A stretch of DNA of 64,000 nucleotides from Algoriphagus yeomjeoni (GCF_003259505.1 NZ_QLLK01000002.1:257387-321386); one strand, 5' to 3'. Shown: positions 36,699 through 44,173, numbered from the stretch's first letter. Translations and numbers: made by a program. The notes: generated from the sequence alone by a model not told the origin.

Positions 36699-37658
36699 CT
36701 ACTCTTCCCCAAAAATCTCCTTCACTACCCAGCCTTTTCCCCACTCTTCTCTCTCCTTCTCAGTCCAAAGTTCTGGATAGAAAATCACCTTCTGAAAGCG
36801 CGGAGGCAGATATTTCTGCCAGTTGGTCCCACCAGTAGCAGCGATATCCACTGGATCTCTTTGGAGAAAACGGACAGCTGATTTGTAATGAGCGAGAGGC
36901 CAAAAGACATTTGCTTTGAGGTCAAACTGCTTCATCGTCTCGGTCAATTCGGCTGAAGGTTCATTCAGATCTATATACCGTTGCCAGAGATTTTTCCGTC
37001 TGTAGGCATCGATGAGGTCCATCAATTTCTTGCTGTACTTCGCTTCAAAATTCTTTAGCGTCAGCGTCTTCTCCCCCGTCGCCAATTCCACTGCTCCTTG
37101 CTGCCAATATAAATTTTCAAAAATCTCATCCGTCGGTGTATGGAAATCAGGATCAGTTCGCTTATCCAAGGCTACAAGATTAAAAGCATCTGCAGCCATC
37201 AATTCAATTTCACGATATTGAGCGCTTTGGAACCCACTCGCAGGAAGCAAAGACATACGGAACTTGAGAAATTGCTCCTGCTCCATCCCTTTCCACATCA
37301 TCGCAAAAGAGCCAATCAGCTGATCGAAATACATGTTGATCCGCTCCAATCTGGCTTTGAAAAACTCCTCCGTAATCGGCTGAAGTTCTGCAATCTGCTC
37401 CATCTCAGAAATAATCAGCTTGAAATAAAGTTCAGTGATCTGATGATAGATGATAAAGATTTTTTCGTCTTTGAAGGAAGTCTTGGGCTGCTGAAGTGAA
37501 AGCAAGACATCCAGATTGATATAATCCCAGTAGGCCAAGTAATCCGCATACTGCAAGCCTTCCAGGTAAGAAAGCATATCCTGACCAGAGGCTTTGAATT
37601 TCTTCTGAAGCAGTTCGATTTTATCTAAGATCTTGGGGTCAAAATGGGATTCAGCCAT
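36699..37658 (-). CDS. kynA: Tryptophan 2,3-dioxygenase
   Basis: This heme enzyme opens the indole ring of L-tryptophan to give N-formylkynurenine, the first step of the kynurenine pathway. The 319-residue chain has the family blocks LQYADYLAYWDYINLD, EKIFIIYHQITELYFKLI with substrate-binding residues, and FWPLAHYKSAVRF with the heme-ligand His, followed by ATGGTNWQKYLPPRF. It is divergent from an acyl-CoA dehydrogenase of the glutaryl-CoA type, which acts later in tryptophan and lysine breakdown. Confidence 0.93.
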   Translation of the reverse strand: MAESHFDPKILDKIELLQKKFKASGQDMLSYLEGLQYADYLAYWDYINLDVLLSLQQPKTSFKDEKIFIIYHQITELYFKLIISEMEQIAELQPITEEFFKARLERINMYFDQLIGSFAMMWKGMEQEQFLKFRMSLLPASGFQSAQYREIELMAADAFNLVALDKRTDPDFHTPTDEIFENLYWQQGAVELATGEKTLTLKNFEAKYSKKLMDLIDAYRRKNLWQRYIDLNEPSAELTETMKQFDLKANVFWPLAHYKSAVRFLQRDPVDIAATGGTNWQKYLPPRFQKVIFYPELWTEKEREEWGKGWVVKEIFGEE

Positions 37659-37776
37659 GCGTACTTTTAGGATAAAAAGGTAGTATTTTCGTGGGTGATC
37701 TATTTACTTAGGATCAGCCGAGGATTTTAAAATCCCGACAAAAATCACAGATTCATCTTTATAAACCAAAAATAAC

Positions 37777-38982
37777 ATGGAGTCAGTTGAAATCAGAAAG
37801 TCATTAAAGCAAGATACCTTTGAAGGAGTTGATTTTTTAGAATTGGATGATTTGCTTACTGAAGAGCATAAATTGATCAGAACTTCCATCCGGGATTTCG
37901 TCAAAAAAGAGATCTCTCCCTACATAGAAGACTGGGCTCAGAAAGCCCACTTTCCTACCGAAATCGTCAAGAAATTCGGTGATGTGGGTGCTTTTGGTCC
38001 GCAAATCCCTGAGCAATATGGAGGCGGAGGATTGGATTATATCGCTTACGGACTCATCATGCAGGAGATCGAGCGGGGAGATTCTGGCATGCGCTCAACA
38101 GCATCCGTACAAGGTTCGCTGGTGATGTATCCTATCTATAAATTCGGTTCGGAGGAGCAGCGAAACAAGTACCTTCCGAAACTCGCTTCTGGAGAATTTT
38201 TAGGCTGCTTCGGACTCACCGAGCCGGATCATGGTTCCAACCCGTCTGGCATGGTGACCAACTTCAAGGACATGGGTGATCATTACTTGCTGAATGGTGC
38301 CAAAATGTGGATTTCAAATTCCCCTGAAGCTGATATCGCGGTAGTCTGGGCCAAAAATGAAGAAGGAAGAATTCACGGCTTGATCGTAGAGCGGGGAATG
38401 GAAGGTTTCACCACTCCAGAAACTCACGGCAAATGGTCGCTTCGGGCTTCCTGCACCGGAGAACTGGTTTTTGATAATGTGAAAGTGCCAAAGGAGAACC
38501 TACTTCCAGGCAAATCAGGTTTGGGTGCTCCACTGATGTGCTTGGATTCTGCGCGTTTTGGAATTGCCTGGGGAGCAATCGGAGCCGCAATGGACTGCTA
38601 TGAGTCTGCAAGAAAGTATGCCGCTGAGCGGATCCAATTCGGAAAGCCAATAGCAAGTTTTCAGCTGGTGCAGAAGAAACTCTCCGAAATGCTGACTGAA
38701 ATCACCAAAGCCCAACTCCTAGCCTGGAAAGTCGGCAAGATGATGAATGAGGGCAAAGCCAAAACGGTGCATATCTCCATGGCGAAGCGTAACAATGTAG
38801 AAATGGCACTCAACATCGCCCGTGAAGCCAGACAAATCCATGGTGGAATGGGTATCACTGGAGAGTATCCGATTATGCGTCACATGATGAACTTGGAGTC
38901 TGTGGTCACTTATGAAGGAACACAGGATATTCACTTGCTGATTTTAGGTCAGGAGATTACTGGGATTGGGGCTTTTGTATGA
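37777..38982 (+). CDS. gcdH: Glutaryl-CoA dehydrogenase-like acyl-CoA dehydrogenase
   Basis: This 401-residue flavoenzyme oxidises and decarboxylates glutaryl-CoA to crotonyl-CoA. It has the acyl-CoA dehydrogenase fold with LTEPDHGSNPSGM (FAD/substrate region), SLRASCTGELVFDNVKVP and the C-terminal GGMGITGEYPIMRHMMNLE (shortened: residues 353-370). Catalytic Glu380 lies in VTYEGTQDIHLLILGQEITG, the GCDH-specific ending. Its position opposite tryptophan dioxygenase fits the kynurenine-glutarate route. The main alternative is a paralogue with another short acyl-CoA substrate. Confidence 0.88.
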   Translation: MESVEIRKSLKQDTFEGVDFLELDDLLTEEHKLIRTSIRDFVKKEISPYIEDWAQKAHFPTEIVKKFGDVGAFGPQIPEQYGGGGLDYIAYGLIMQEIERGDSGMRSTASVQGSLVMYPIYKFGSEEQRNKYLPKLASGEFLGCFGLTEPDHGSNPSGMVTNFKDMGDHYLLNGAKMWISNSPEADIAVVWAKNEEGRIHGLIVERGMEGFTTPETHGKWSLRASCTGELVFDNVKVPKENLLPGKSGLGAPLMCLDSARFGIAWGAIGAAMDCYESARKYAAERIQFGKPIASFQLVQKKLSEMLTEITKAQLLAWKVGKMMNEGKAKTVHISMAKRNNVEMALNIAREARQIHGGMGITGEYPIMRHMMNLESVVTYEGTQDIHLLILGQEITGIGAFV

Positions 38983-39010
38983 GGGCGTTTTACCGCGGTG
39001 GGCGCGGTGA

Positions 39011-39152
39011 AATGGCTCTTTTAAAGTAAAAATCTCTTTGAGAGGAAATTTAACTAAGTTTTCTAAGCAAAAAATAAATGAGAAATATCACCAAGTACCT
39101 GAGGATATCGGTCCTATTTGGGTAGATATCACCAATTGGGGATATACAATCG
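39011..39152 (+). pseudogene. Possible remnant reading frame cut by cassette insertion
   Basis: From 39011 an open frame without ATG runs on to a stop at 39187 and reads like protein (KISLRGNLTKFSKQK ... DIGPIWVDITNWGYTIV). The first cassette junction at 39152/39153 lies inside it, so only the part to 39152 can belong to the original sequence. I read it as the stub of a gene into which the cassette array inserted. The family is not recognised, and a chance frame remains possible. Confidence 0.35.
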
Positions 39153-39177
39153 TTGGCGGTCATTTTAAAAACAGACG

Positions 39178-40149
39178 ATGCAAGTAAAAGAAGGAGACAT
39201 TTTTATAACCAAACTTGAAAGAGACTTTTTTGGAGCTTTCAAAGTGATTAGGAAAGGTAAGTCATTTTTTGACGAATCAGAAGGTGGGACATTAATGCTA
39301 GGTGTCTTAAACTATATTGATATTGAAAAGCCAAAAATTTCCGATTCTAGGTTAAGGGAAATTCTTTGTCGTGACAGATTTTCCTACAACAATAATTATT
39401 GCATTGAATTCTTTACTGACAATGAAAAATATAATAGAATAAAGGAATATGAATTTTTAGGTAATCTTCATCTTACTGAATTTGAATTATCATTAGAATA
39501 CAAATTAGGAGATGGAAGAAAGGGAATAAAAGAAGGTTTTCCACTTTCAGGTGTAATTACTCCAGATTTCGGAAACAATATGTTTTTAGAATGGAGATGG
39601 GAAAATGAAAAAGAAGCATTCATTGAGGAAGTCGAAAAGGCAAAAATAGAATCTGAAAAACGATGGGCTGATTTAAGAAAGAAACAAATGAAGCCTAAAA
39701 AAATGATTGAAGACCACCTGTTTTGGGCAGTGATTGATAAAATTAAATGGGATTTAAATACATCAGACAGCCAAATTCAGCCTGCAATAGACTACTTGTC
39801 AAAAATGAAAGTTTCGGAAATTAAGCAATTTAAGGAAAGCCTAGCTTATAAGTTATATCTGCTTGACACAAGGGAACACGCAAGAAATATTGGTGAAGAA
39901 TCATATCAAGATGATAATAATCATTTTTCGGGCGACTACTTCCTTTATGTGAGATGTTGCGCCATTGCAAATGGGAAGGATTTCTTCGAGAAGGTTTTGA
40001 ATGACCCTAAGAAAATGCCAAAAGATTTAGATTTTGAAGAGCTTTTAAGTCTACCAGAAGAAGCCTATGAAAGAAAGACAAAAAAACAGTTGGACTTCGA
40101 TACAGGATGTGACTATGAAACTTATTCAAATTTTAAAGGGTGGGAATGA
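39178..40149 (+). CDS. Cassette gene 1: Imm26-like plus DUF4240 protein
   Basis: This 323-residue cytoplasmic protein begins with VKEGDIFITKLERDFFGAFKVIRK, a pattern like the Imm26 family of immunity proteins, and its second half (about 175-300, HLFWAVIDKIKWDL ... FSGDYFLYVRCCAIANGKDFFEKVL) matches the DUF4240 family, often found among immunity proteins to polymorphic toxins. A charged coiled segment (about 145-175) joins them. It is AT-rich compared with flanking genes, starts 25 bases after the cassette junction and is followed by an attC-like site. Immunity function is an inference from family company. Confidence 0.7.
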   Translation: MQVKEGDIFITKLERDFFGAFKVIRKGKSFFDESEGGTLMLGVLNYIDIEKPKISDSRLREILCRDRFSYNNNYCIEFFTDNEKYNRIKEYEFLGNLHLTEFELSLEYKLGDGRKGIKEGFPLSGVITPDFGNNMFLEWRWENEKEAFIEEVEKAKIESEKRWADLRKKQMKPKKMIEDHLFWAVIDKIKWDLNTSDSQIQPAIDYLSKMKVSEIKQFKESLAYKLYLLDTREHARNIGEESYQDDNNHFSGDYFLYVRCCAIANGKDFFEKVLNDPKKMPKDLDFEELLSLPEEAYERKTKKQLDFDTGCDYETYSNFKGWE

Positions 40150-40157
40150 AAAACGAA

Positions 40158-40292
40158 CCGCCAACATCACCTATACGCAAGCAGGGGTTTCGTGCTTCGT
40201 AGGACAGTTAAGTTGTAATTTTAAAATTCAGTTCTTCGTAGGAAGTTTAGTGGTAAAAATCCCTGCCTGCGTATAGCTGAGAACCGTTGGCA
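40158..40292 (+). repeat. attC-like site A (about 132 bases)
   Basis: The left arm GCCAAC-ATCACC-TATACGCA-A-GCAGGG pairs with the right arm CCCTGC-C-TGCGTATA-GCTGAGAACC-GTTGGC. The 70-base centre holds two imperfect 39-base units starting TTCGTAGGA (40196 and 40235) around TTTTAAAA. The junction G|TT is at 40286/40287. Left and right ends are those of integron attC sites in layout (AAC...GTT) but not in the flanking RYYY/RRRY consensus. Confidence 0.75.
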
Positions 40293-40331
40293 CCAATTTG
40301 AGCAGAGTCCGCAAATCATAGAAACAGTAAA

Positions 40332-41078
40332 ATGATTGACAAACCTATCCCTGCAAAAATACAATTGACACTGGCTGACAATAAATCAACTAGCGAAGAA
40401 TTTATCGGATTATCAGGTTCTCTTTATAGACAGAATCTAATTTTTTGTGAGCCAAGAGAATTAAGACGAAGCAAAAATACTTTAGAACTAATAGTTGTTT
40501 TTCGTGACAATAATTCATTCAAGACCTGGAACAAGAATGTAGAGATAAAAAAGTATTGGCTTGAAAAGTTTGATAAGACCCTTGCAAACAAACCTAAGAC
40601 AATTAGAGAAAAAAACGTTATTGTTGAGGTTGACAATGTTATAAATTGCTCTTGCGAAAATTCTGACTTTTATTTATTGCAAGGTAGGTCCTTGCAATTT
40701 GTAGACGAATTGACTTGTAATAAATGTTTAGGACAAGTCCCTTATTCTAAAGTTCCATTAGAAATTGCACTCGAAGATTGGCAAACAAAACATGAAAGAA
40801 CATATTTAAACTGGCTAGAAAGTGGACTTTTTGAAAAAGAAGCTTATAAAGAATTGACTAATTACAAAAACGGTAAACTAAATCTGGTAGGAGAAAAAAT
40901 TAGACAACAGCTTTCTGACCATTTTAAAATCCCAGTATATATTAGTTATTTTACTAAAGAGCCAGATGAAAACAATTCATGCCCAGTTTGTGGACAAAAA
41001 GGATTTGACTCTGGACTCATAAGACCAAATAGAATTTGTAAAACTTGTAATACGATATTTGGTTATGACGGAAAATAA
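40332..41078 (+). CDS. Cassette gene 2: DUF2310-like zinc-ribbon protein
   Basis: This 248-residue protein has two cysteine clusters: CSCENSDF ... CNKCLG near residues 105-133 and a C-terminal zinc ribbon CPVCGQKG ... CKTCN (about 218-241). The layout, with KVPLEIALEDWQTKHERTYLNWLESG between them, is reminiscent of the DUF2310 family (predicted zinc-ribbon, possibly nucleic-acid-binding). AT content is high. It starts 45 bases after the junction at 40286/40287 and its attC-like site is interrupted by a group II intron. Function unknown. Confidence 0.65.
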   Translation: MIDKPIPAKIQLTLADNKSTSEEFIGLSGSLYRQNLIFCEPRELRRSKNTLELIVVFRDNNSFKTWNKNVEIKKYWLEKFDKTLANKPKTIREKNVIVEVDNVINCSCENSDFYLLQGRSLQFVDELTCNKCLGQVPYSKVPLEIALEDWQTKHERTYLNWLESGLFEKEAYKELTNYKNGKLNLVGEKIRQQLSDHFKIPVYISYFTKEPDENNSCPVCGQKGFDSGLIRPNRICKTCNTIFGYDGK

Positions 41079-41087
41079 AGAAAAACT

Positions 41088-41823
41088 GGTGCCAATCGAG
41101 TAGACGGCCGTGAGCCATAAGCCCACGGTGCGCCTCTCACACCACCGTACGTACGGGTCTTCCCGATTCTCGGGACAGGCTGTATACGGCGGTTCGTAAA
41201 GCATAAGGCTGTCGCTCTTTACACCAACAACCTCTTTCCGTTACTTTTAAGATAAGGCTACACGATGGCTCCTTATCGAATTTTCACTTCACAATACGTT
41301 CGGCCCTTCATCAACTCGTGAGAACTCCTTGGTATTTACAAAGCTCAAGTCCTGTTGACTACTATGGCCTCTGCTGACTTCTCTTAGATGTTCACGACAG
41401 CCAGAGATCTCCCCAGAGCCTGTGCCGATCCCTATCGGCATAAGAGCATATTCCTTCCCTCAATATCCACTGGATCTACCATCTAAGCACATGTTGGTTA
41501 CCCAACCTTTGGACGTCAGTATGATGTGCTACCTCATCCGACCTAAATAGCCTCCGTATCCAGCACTACGTGCGCCCCCTTCGCACTCCCGTGCTCGGCC
41601 GTATTCGTTGGAACCAAGGTTTGCTGTCTCGCTTCCTTCAGTGCATGTCTCACGACAAACCACCTTGCGACTTGCTAATGCTTCGGGGCGTTACCCCCGC
41701 ACATAAGGGACTTTCACCCTCTGGAATAATTTGATATCTTCGATATCAGATGCCCATGCTGGGCACACACAATGCATATAGTGCATACCCTACGGGATAC
41801 GCACCATATGCGAACCGTTACCT
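41088..41823 (+). repeat. attC-like site B, split by a group II intron
   Basis: The left end GGTGCCA (41088-41094) is separated from the rest (41769-41823) by the intron. When the intron is removed the site reads GGTGCCAACAATGCATATAG and so on, a 62-base hairpin: GCATATAGTGCATACCC pairs with GGGATACGCACCATATGC around a TAC loop, followed by GAACC and the junction G|TT at 41817/41818. Confidence 0.72.
41095..41768 (-). mobile_element. Group II intron without reverse transcriptase ORF
   Basis: Read on the minus strand, the 674-base element starts GTGTGCCCAGCATGGGC (GUGYG-type 5' end), has domain I signatures GAGGGTGAAAGTCC and TAGCAAGTCGCAAGG, a domain V (41141-41193: ACCGCCGTATAC ... GTACGTACGGTGGT) and a domain VI hairpin, and ends CTACTCGAT, giving the expected AY 3' end. 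No reverse transcriptase frame is present, so splicing or mobility would need a maturase in trans. The insertion point on the minus strand is TTGT|TGGC in the left arm of attC-like site B. Confidence 0.8.
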
Positions 41824-41855
41824 ACAATTATAGAGGCTCTGCAAAAAACAATTAG

Positions 41856-42281
41856 ATGGAATTCATTGAAAAGATACTATACACCGCTGTTGGTGTTTTT
41901 GTGGCTTATTTCATTATAAGACAGTGGTCGGGTAAAAGTGGAAAAAAATTTGACACGACGTTTTTCAAATACTTTGCAATACTATTAATTTTAGCGTTTG
42001 GATCTGAGCTATTAGTTAGTTGGATTAGTTCGGAGCCAAAAATTGTCACTCAAACTATTGAGCAGTTAAAAGTGAACCCTAAAATAAAAAGGGAAATAGG
42101 ATCTTTTATAGGATACGGTTACAATAAAAATGAAATAATTGGAATCAAAGAATTTCCCACATCCATCGACTTTACCTTATTTGGAAGTGAAGCGGAAATC
42201 CACTTGTCAGTACTAGTGGATTCATCTGCCAATATATTTGAGGTAAAAGAATATAAAGTTGATACTCTGATCAAAGAATAA
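41856..42281 (+). CDS. Cassette gene 3: small membrane protein, Coa1/Tim21-like
   Basis: This 141-residue protein has two N-terminal hydrophobic segments (about 8-22 and 42-56) and a soluble C-terminal domain, with LKVNPKIKREIGSFIGYGY ... ALFGSEAEIHLSVLV-type spacing that resembles the cytochrome-oxidase-assembly Coa1/Tim21-like domain. The match is by eye and weak. It is AT-rich, begins 38 bases after the junction at 41817/41818 and is followed by attC-like site C. Confidence 0.55.
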   Translation: MEFIEKILYTAVGVFVAYFIIRQWSGKSGKKFDTTFFKYFAILLILAFGSELLVSWISSEPKIVTQTIEQLKVNPKIKREIGSFIGYGYNKNEIIGIKEFPTSIDFTLFGSEAEIHLSVLVDSSANIFEVKEYKVDTLIKE

Positions 42282-42315
42282 TATGACCAGAAATAAATAA
42301 AAATTGAAAACGGCA

Positions 42316-42447
42316 GGTAACAAGCGTTTGGCTCAATTGCGGTTAAAAAGATTAATTGAACATTCTAATTTAGATTAACTTTTGTGGTGTATTGGCAGTT
42401 TTATACGCCGAAATCCGCCACCGCGCCTAGCGCCAAACCGTTAATCC
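42316..42447 (+). repeat. attC-like site C (132 bases)
   Basis: The left arm GGTAAC-AA-GCGTTTGGC-TCAATT-GCGGTT pairs with AATCCGC ... GCGCCAAAC-C-GTTAAT on the right. The AT-rich centre has no shared sequence with site A beyond length and the AAACCGTT end. The junction G|TT is at 42440/42441. No matching GGATTAAC left end occurs downstream, so this appears to be the last cassette. Confidence 0.7.
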
Positions 42448-42462
42448 AGCCTCATTAAAAAA

Positions 42463-43536
42463 ATGCCCAACTCCAAAACCAAACAAACCCTCCGCATCCT
42501 TTTTATCCTTGCCAGTATAGGTTCCCTGTATTTTGTGCCTTGGCCTTTGGTGAAGGCTTGGATTTTACCCCTACCCGATACAGTTCAGGAACAGTTGGAA
42601 GAGGGAGTTGAACAGGGATTTGATGGAATGATTGTTTATGTAGATCAGGGCGGAAAGTCCCCAGAGTTTTATGCAGCTGGATGGCATGATAGGGACAAGA
42701 AAATCGCAGCTTACCCAGAAGCACTTTTTAAGATAGCCAGCATCACCAAGCTTTATGTGGCTGTTTCAGTAGCCAAACTGGTGAAGGAAGGACGTTTGTC
42801 ATTGGACAAAACATTGACGGAGTATTTTCCGGAATTGGCAGGAAGGATAGAAAACTCGGATAGAATTACGCTCAGAATGATGGCCCAGCATAGATCTGGC
42901 ATTCCTAATTTTGTCGATCATCCGGACTACTGGACCAATCCTCCAACTAACAAGGAAGAGACCTTAGGTTATGCATTGGATTTACCTGCTGACTTTGAAC
43001 CTGGAGAAGGCTATGGCTATTCCAATACGAACTATATGCTGATCTCTGACCTTATCGACAAGACCGTAGGATATCCTCACCAGCAATATATTCGGGAAGA
43101 GATTTTGACACCACTTGGACTGAAAAACACTTATACTTCCTTGAGCGAAGTGGATATGGATGAGGTGATGAGCGGATATTACGTGGGACTTGATCAGGAT
43201 TTTAAAACAGAAAACACAGGCTTAATGCTTGCTACTGCTGAAGATGTGGGTATTTTCCTTCGTGCGCTAAATGACGGTTCGGTATTCAAGGAAGGTGAAC
43301 AGGAAATCTATTCTTCCATTTACGTGTATGAACATACCGGTTTGCTTGTTGGCTATCAGAGCATTGCGAAGTATCACAAAGACATCGATACTGTCATCAT
43401 TCAGTTTAATAACACGACCAACTTTGATGGCTATGACTGGAGTTTGGCGGAAATCATCTATAACCGTGTGGTGAAGATTGTGAGAAGGGGAAGAGGAATA
43501 GATTATCAACCCTTAACAGAAAAAAACGTAAATTAG
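42463..43536 (+). CDS. Serine hydrolase, class C beta-lactamase family
   Basis: This 357-residue protein belongs to the beta-lactamase/penicillin-binding-like serine hydrolases (PF00144 type). It has an N-terminal membrane anchor (LFILASIGSLYFVPWPLV), the SxxK motif SITK with Ser93 and Lys96, and the YSN motif in YGYSNTNYM. The third HTG-type motif region is EHTGLLVGYQS. The likely substrate is a peptide or ester, not necessarily a beta-lactam. It begins 22 bases after the last cassette junction, but its base composition is closer to the chromosome, so I regard it as flanking. Confidence 0.85.
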   Translation: MPNSKTKQTLRILFILASIGSLYFVPWPLVKAWILPLPDTVQEQLEEGVEQGFDGMIVYVDQGGKSPEFYAAGWHDRDKKIAAYPEALFKIASITKLYVAVSVAKLVKEGRLSLDKTLTEYFPELAGRIENSDRITLRMMAQHRSGIPNFVDHPDYWTNPPTNKEETLGYALDLPADFEPGEGYGYSNTNYMLISDLIDKTVGYPHQQYIREEILTPLGLKNTYTSLSEVDMDEVMSGYYVGLDQDFKTENTGLMLATAEDVGIFLRALNDGSVFKEGEQEIYSSIYVYEHTGLLVGYQSIAKYHKDIDTVIIQFNNTTNFDGYDWSLAEIIYNRVVKIVRRGRGIDYQPLTEKNVN

Positions 43537-43554
43537 ATTCTAAAATTAAGTGTT

Positions 43555-43782
43555 ATGAAATCTTTAAACCTTCTAATTTCTGATTCTGAATTCGACCAAC
43601 TAGGCCTGGATAAAAATTCTATGTCTTTTTCTGAACTTATTGAAATCGTCGGAAAAAAAATCACAAAGCAAGCACTAGAGAAAAGTATTCAACTTGCAGA
43701 AAAATATGGGCTTTCAAATATGACGATGGAAGAAATAGATGAAGAAATAAACGCTCACAGGAATGCAAAAAGTAATTCTTGA
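43555..43782 (+). CDS. Antitoxin of PIN-type toxin-antitoxin pair
   Basis: This 75-residue basic-acidic protein lies directly upstream of a PIN toxin gene and overlaps it by 20 bases. The opening SLNLLISDSEFDQLGLDKNSMSFSEL (shortened: residues 3-28) and the helical C-terminus LSNMTMEEIDEEINAHR look like small antitoxins of such pairs. No classical MazE or RHH motif is certain. The role is inferred from position and size. Confidence 0.7.
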   Translation: MKSLNLLISDSEFDQLGLDKNSMSFSELIEIVGKKITKQALEKSIQLAEKYGLSNMTMEEIDEEINAHRNAKSNS

Positions 43783-44173
43783 TACGAACGTAATTGTCTC
43801 TGCGCTAATTCAAAAAAATTATCCCTTTTTAATTGTTGAGTATTGCATTGAAAGAAATGCTACAATTTGTCTGTCTAGCGAAATACTTCAAGAATATGTT
43901 GAAGTCCTTAGCCGCCCCAAATTTGCTAGATTTTTTGATTTTAAAACAAACGCTGATTTTCTAATCGCTAGATTGAGCGAGATATGCGAATTCTCTGAGC
44001 CAAATGACGAAGTGAAAATCATCAAAGATGCCCCTGACAATCGTCTATTAGAGTTGGCTCAAATTTCTAAAGCAGATTTTTTGATAACGGGAAACACAAA
44101 TGATTTTACTATGAAAACCTTTGATGACACTAGAATAGTCACACCAAAAGAATACTGGAATAATCATAAATAG
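43763..44173 (+). CDS. PIN domain toxin (ribonuclease)
   Basis: This 136-residue protein has the PIN-family acidic core: ILDTNVIVSAL with Asp7 at the N-terminus, LQEYVEVL with a conserved Glu near residue 43, and DAPDNRLLELA and ADFLITGNTNDF in the C-terminal half. Toxins of this type (COG1569-like) cleave RNA when free of their antitoxin. The antitoxin gene overlaps its start. The pair is AT-rich and sits next to the cassette region, consistent with mobile origin. Confidence 0.85.
   Translation: MQKVILDTNVIVSALIQKNYPFLIVEYCIERNATICLSSEILQEYVEVLSRPKFARFFDFKTNADFLIARLSEICEFSEPNDEVKIIKDAPDNRLLELAQISKADFLITGNTNDFTMKTFDDTRIVTPKEYWNNHK

Larger units (their letters stand above)
39153..42440 (+). 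mobile_element. Integron-like cassette array without integrase
   Basis: Three units (39153-40286, 40287-41817, 41818-42440) each hold one plus-strand gene starting 22-45 bases after a junction, followed by an attC-like imperfect palindrome. After each G|TT junction the first bases are the reverse complement of the left end of the palindrome of the same unit: GTTGGCGGT / ACCGCCAAC (9 of 9), GTTGGCACCA / TGGTGCCAAC (10 of 10, once the intron is removed) and GTTACCT / AGGTAAC (7 of 7). This is what site-specific insertion of circular cassettes leaves behind. No integrase gene is visible nearby. Confidence 0.75.

Noticed and set aside
38992-39008. ACCGCG / CGCGGT hairpin after gcdH as a terminator
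   Set aside because: It has a short 6-bp stem and only an indirect T-rich tail; too weak to call.
39011-39187. Tail of a polymorphic toxin gene ending just before an immunity-like gene
   Set aside because: The frame crosses the cassette junction at 39152/39153, so the overlap with the next gene is a product of the insertion and not an operon arrangement.
40977-41204. 75-codon minus-strand ORF spanning the intron 3' end and cassette gene 2
   Set aside because: It reads across the intron boundary and opposite a well-supported gene; it is an accidental frame.
41095-41768. Fragment of an rRNA operon or other structured RNA
   Set aside because: The conserved segments match group II intron domains I, V and VI with expected ends and none of the rRNA signatures.
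42441-43536. Serine hydrolase as a fourth cassette
   Set aside because: No attC-like palindrome with the expected GGATTAAC left end follows it, and its composition is closer to the chromosome.
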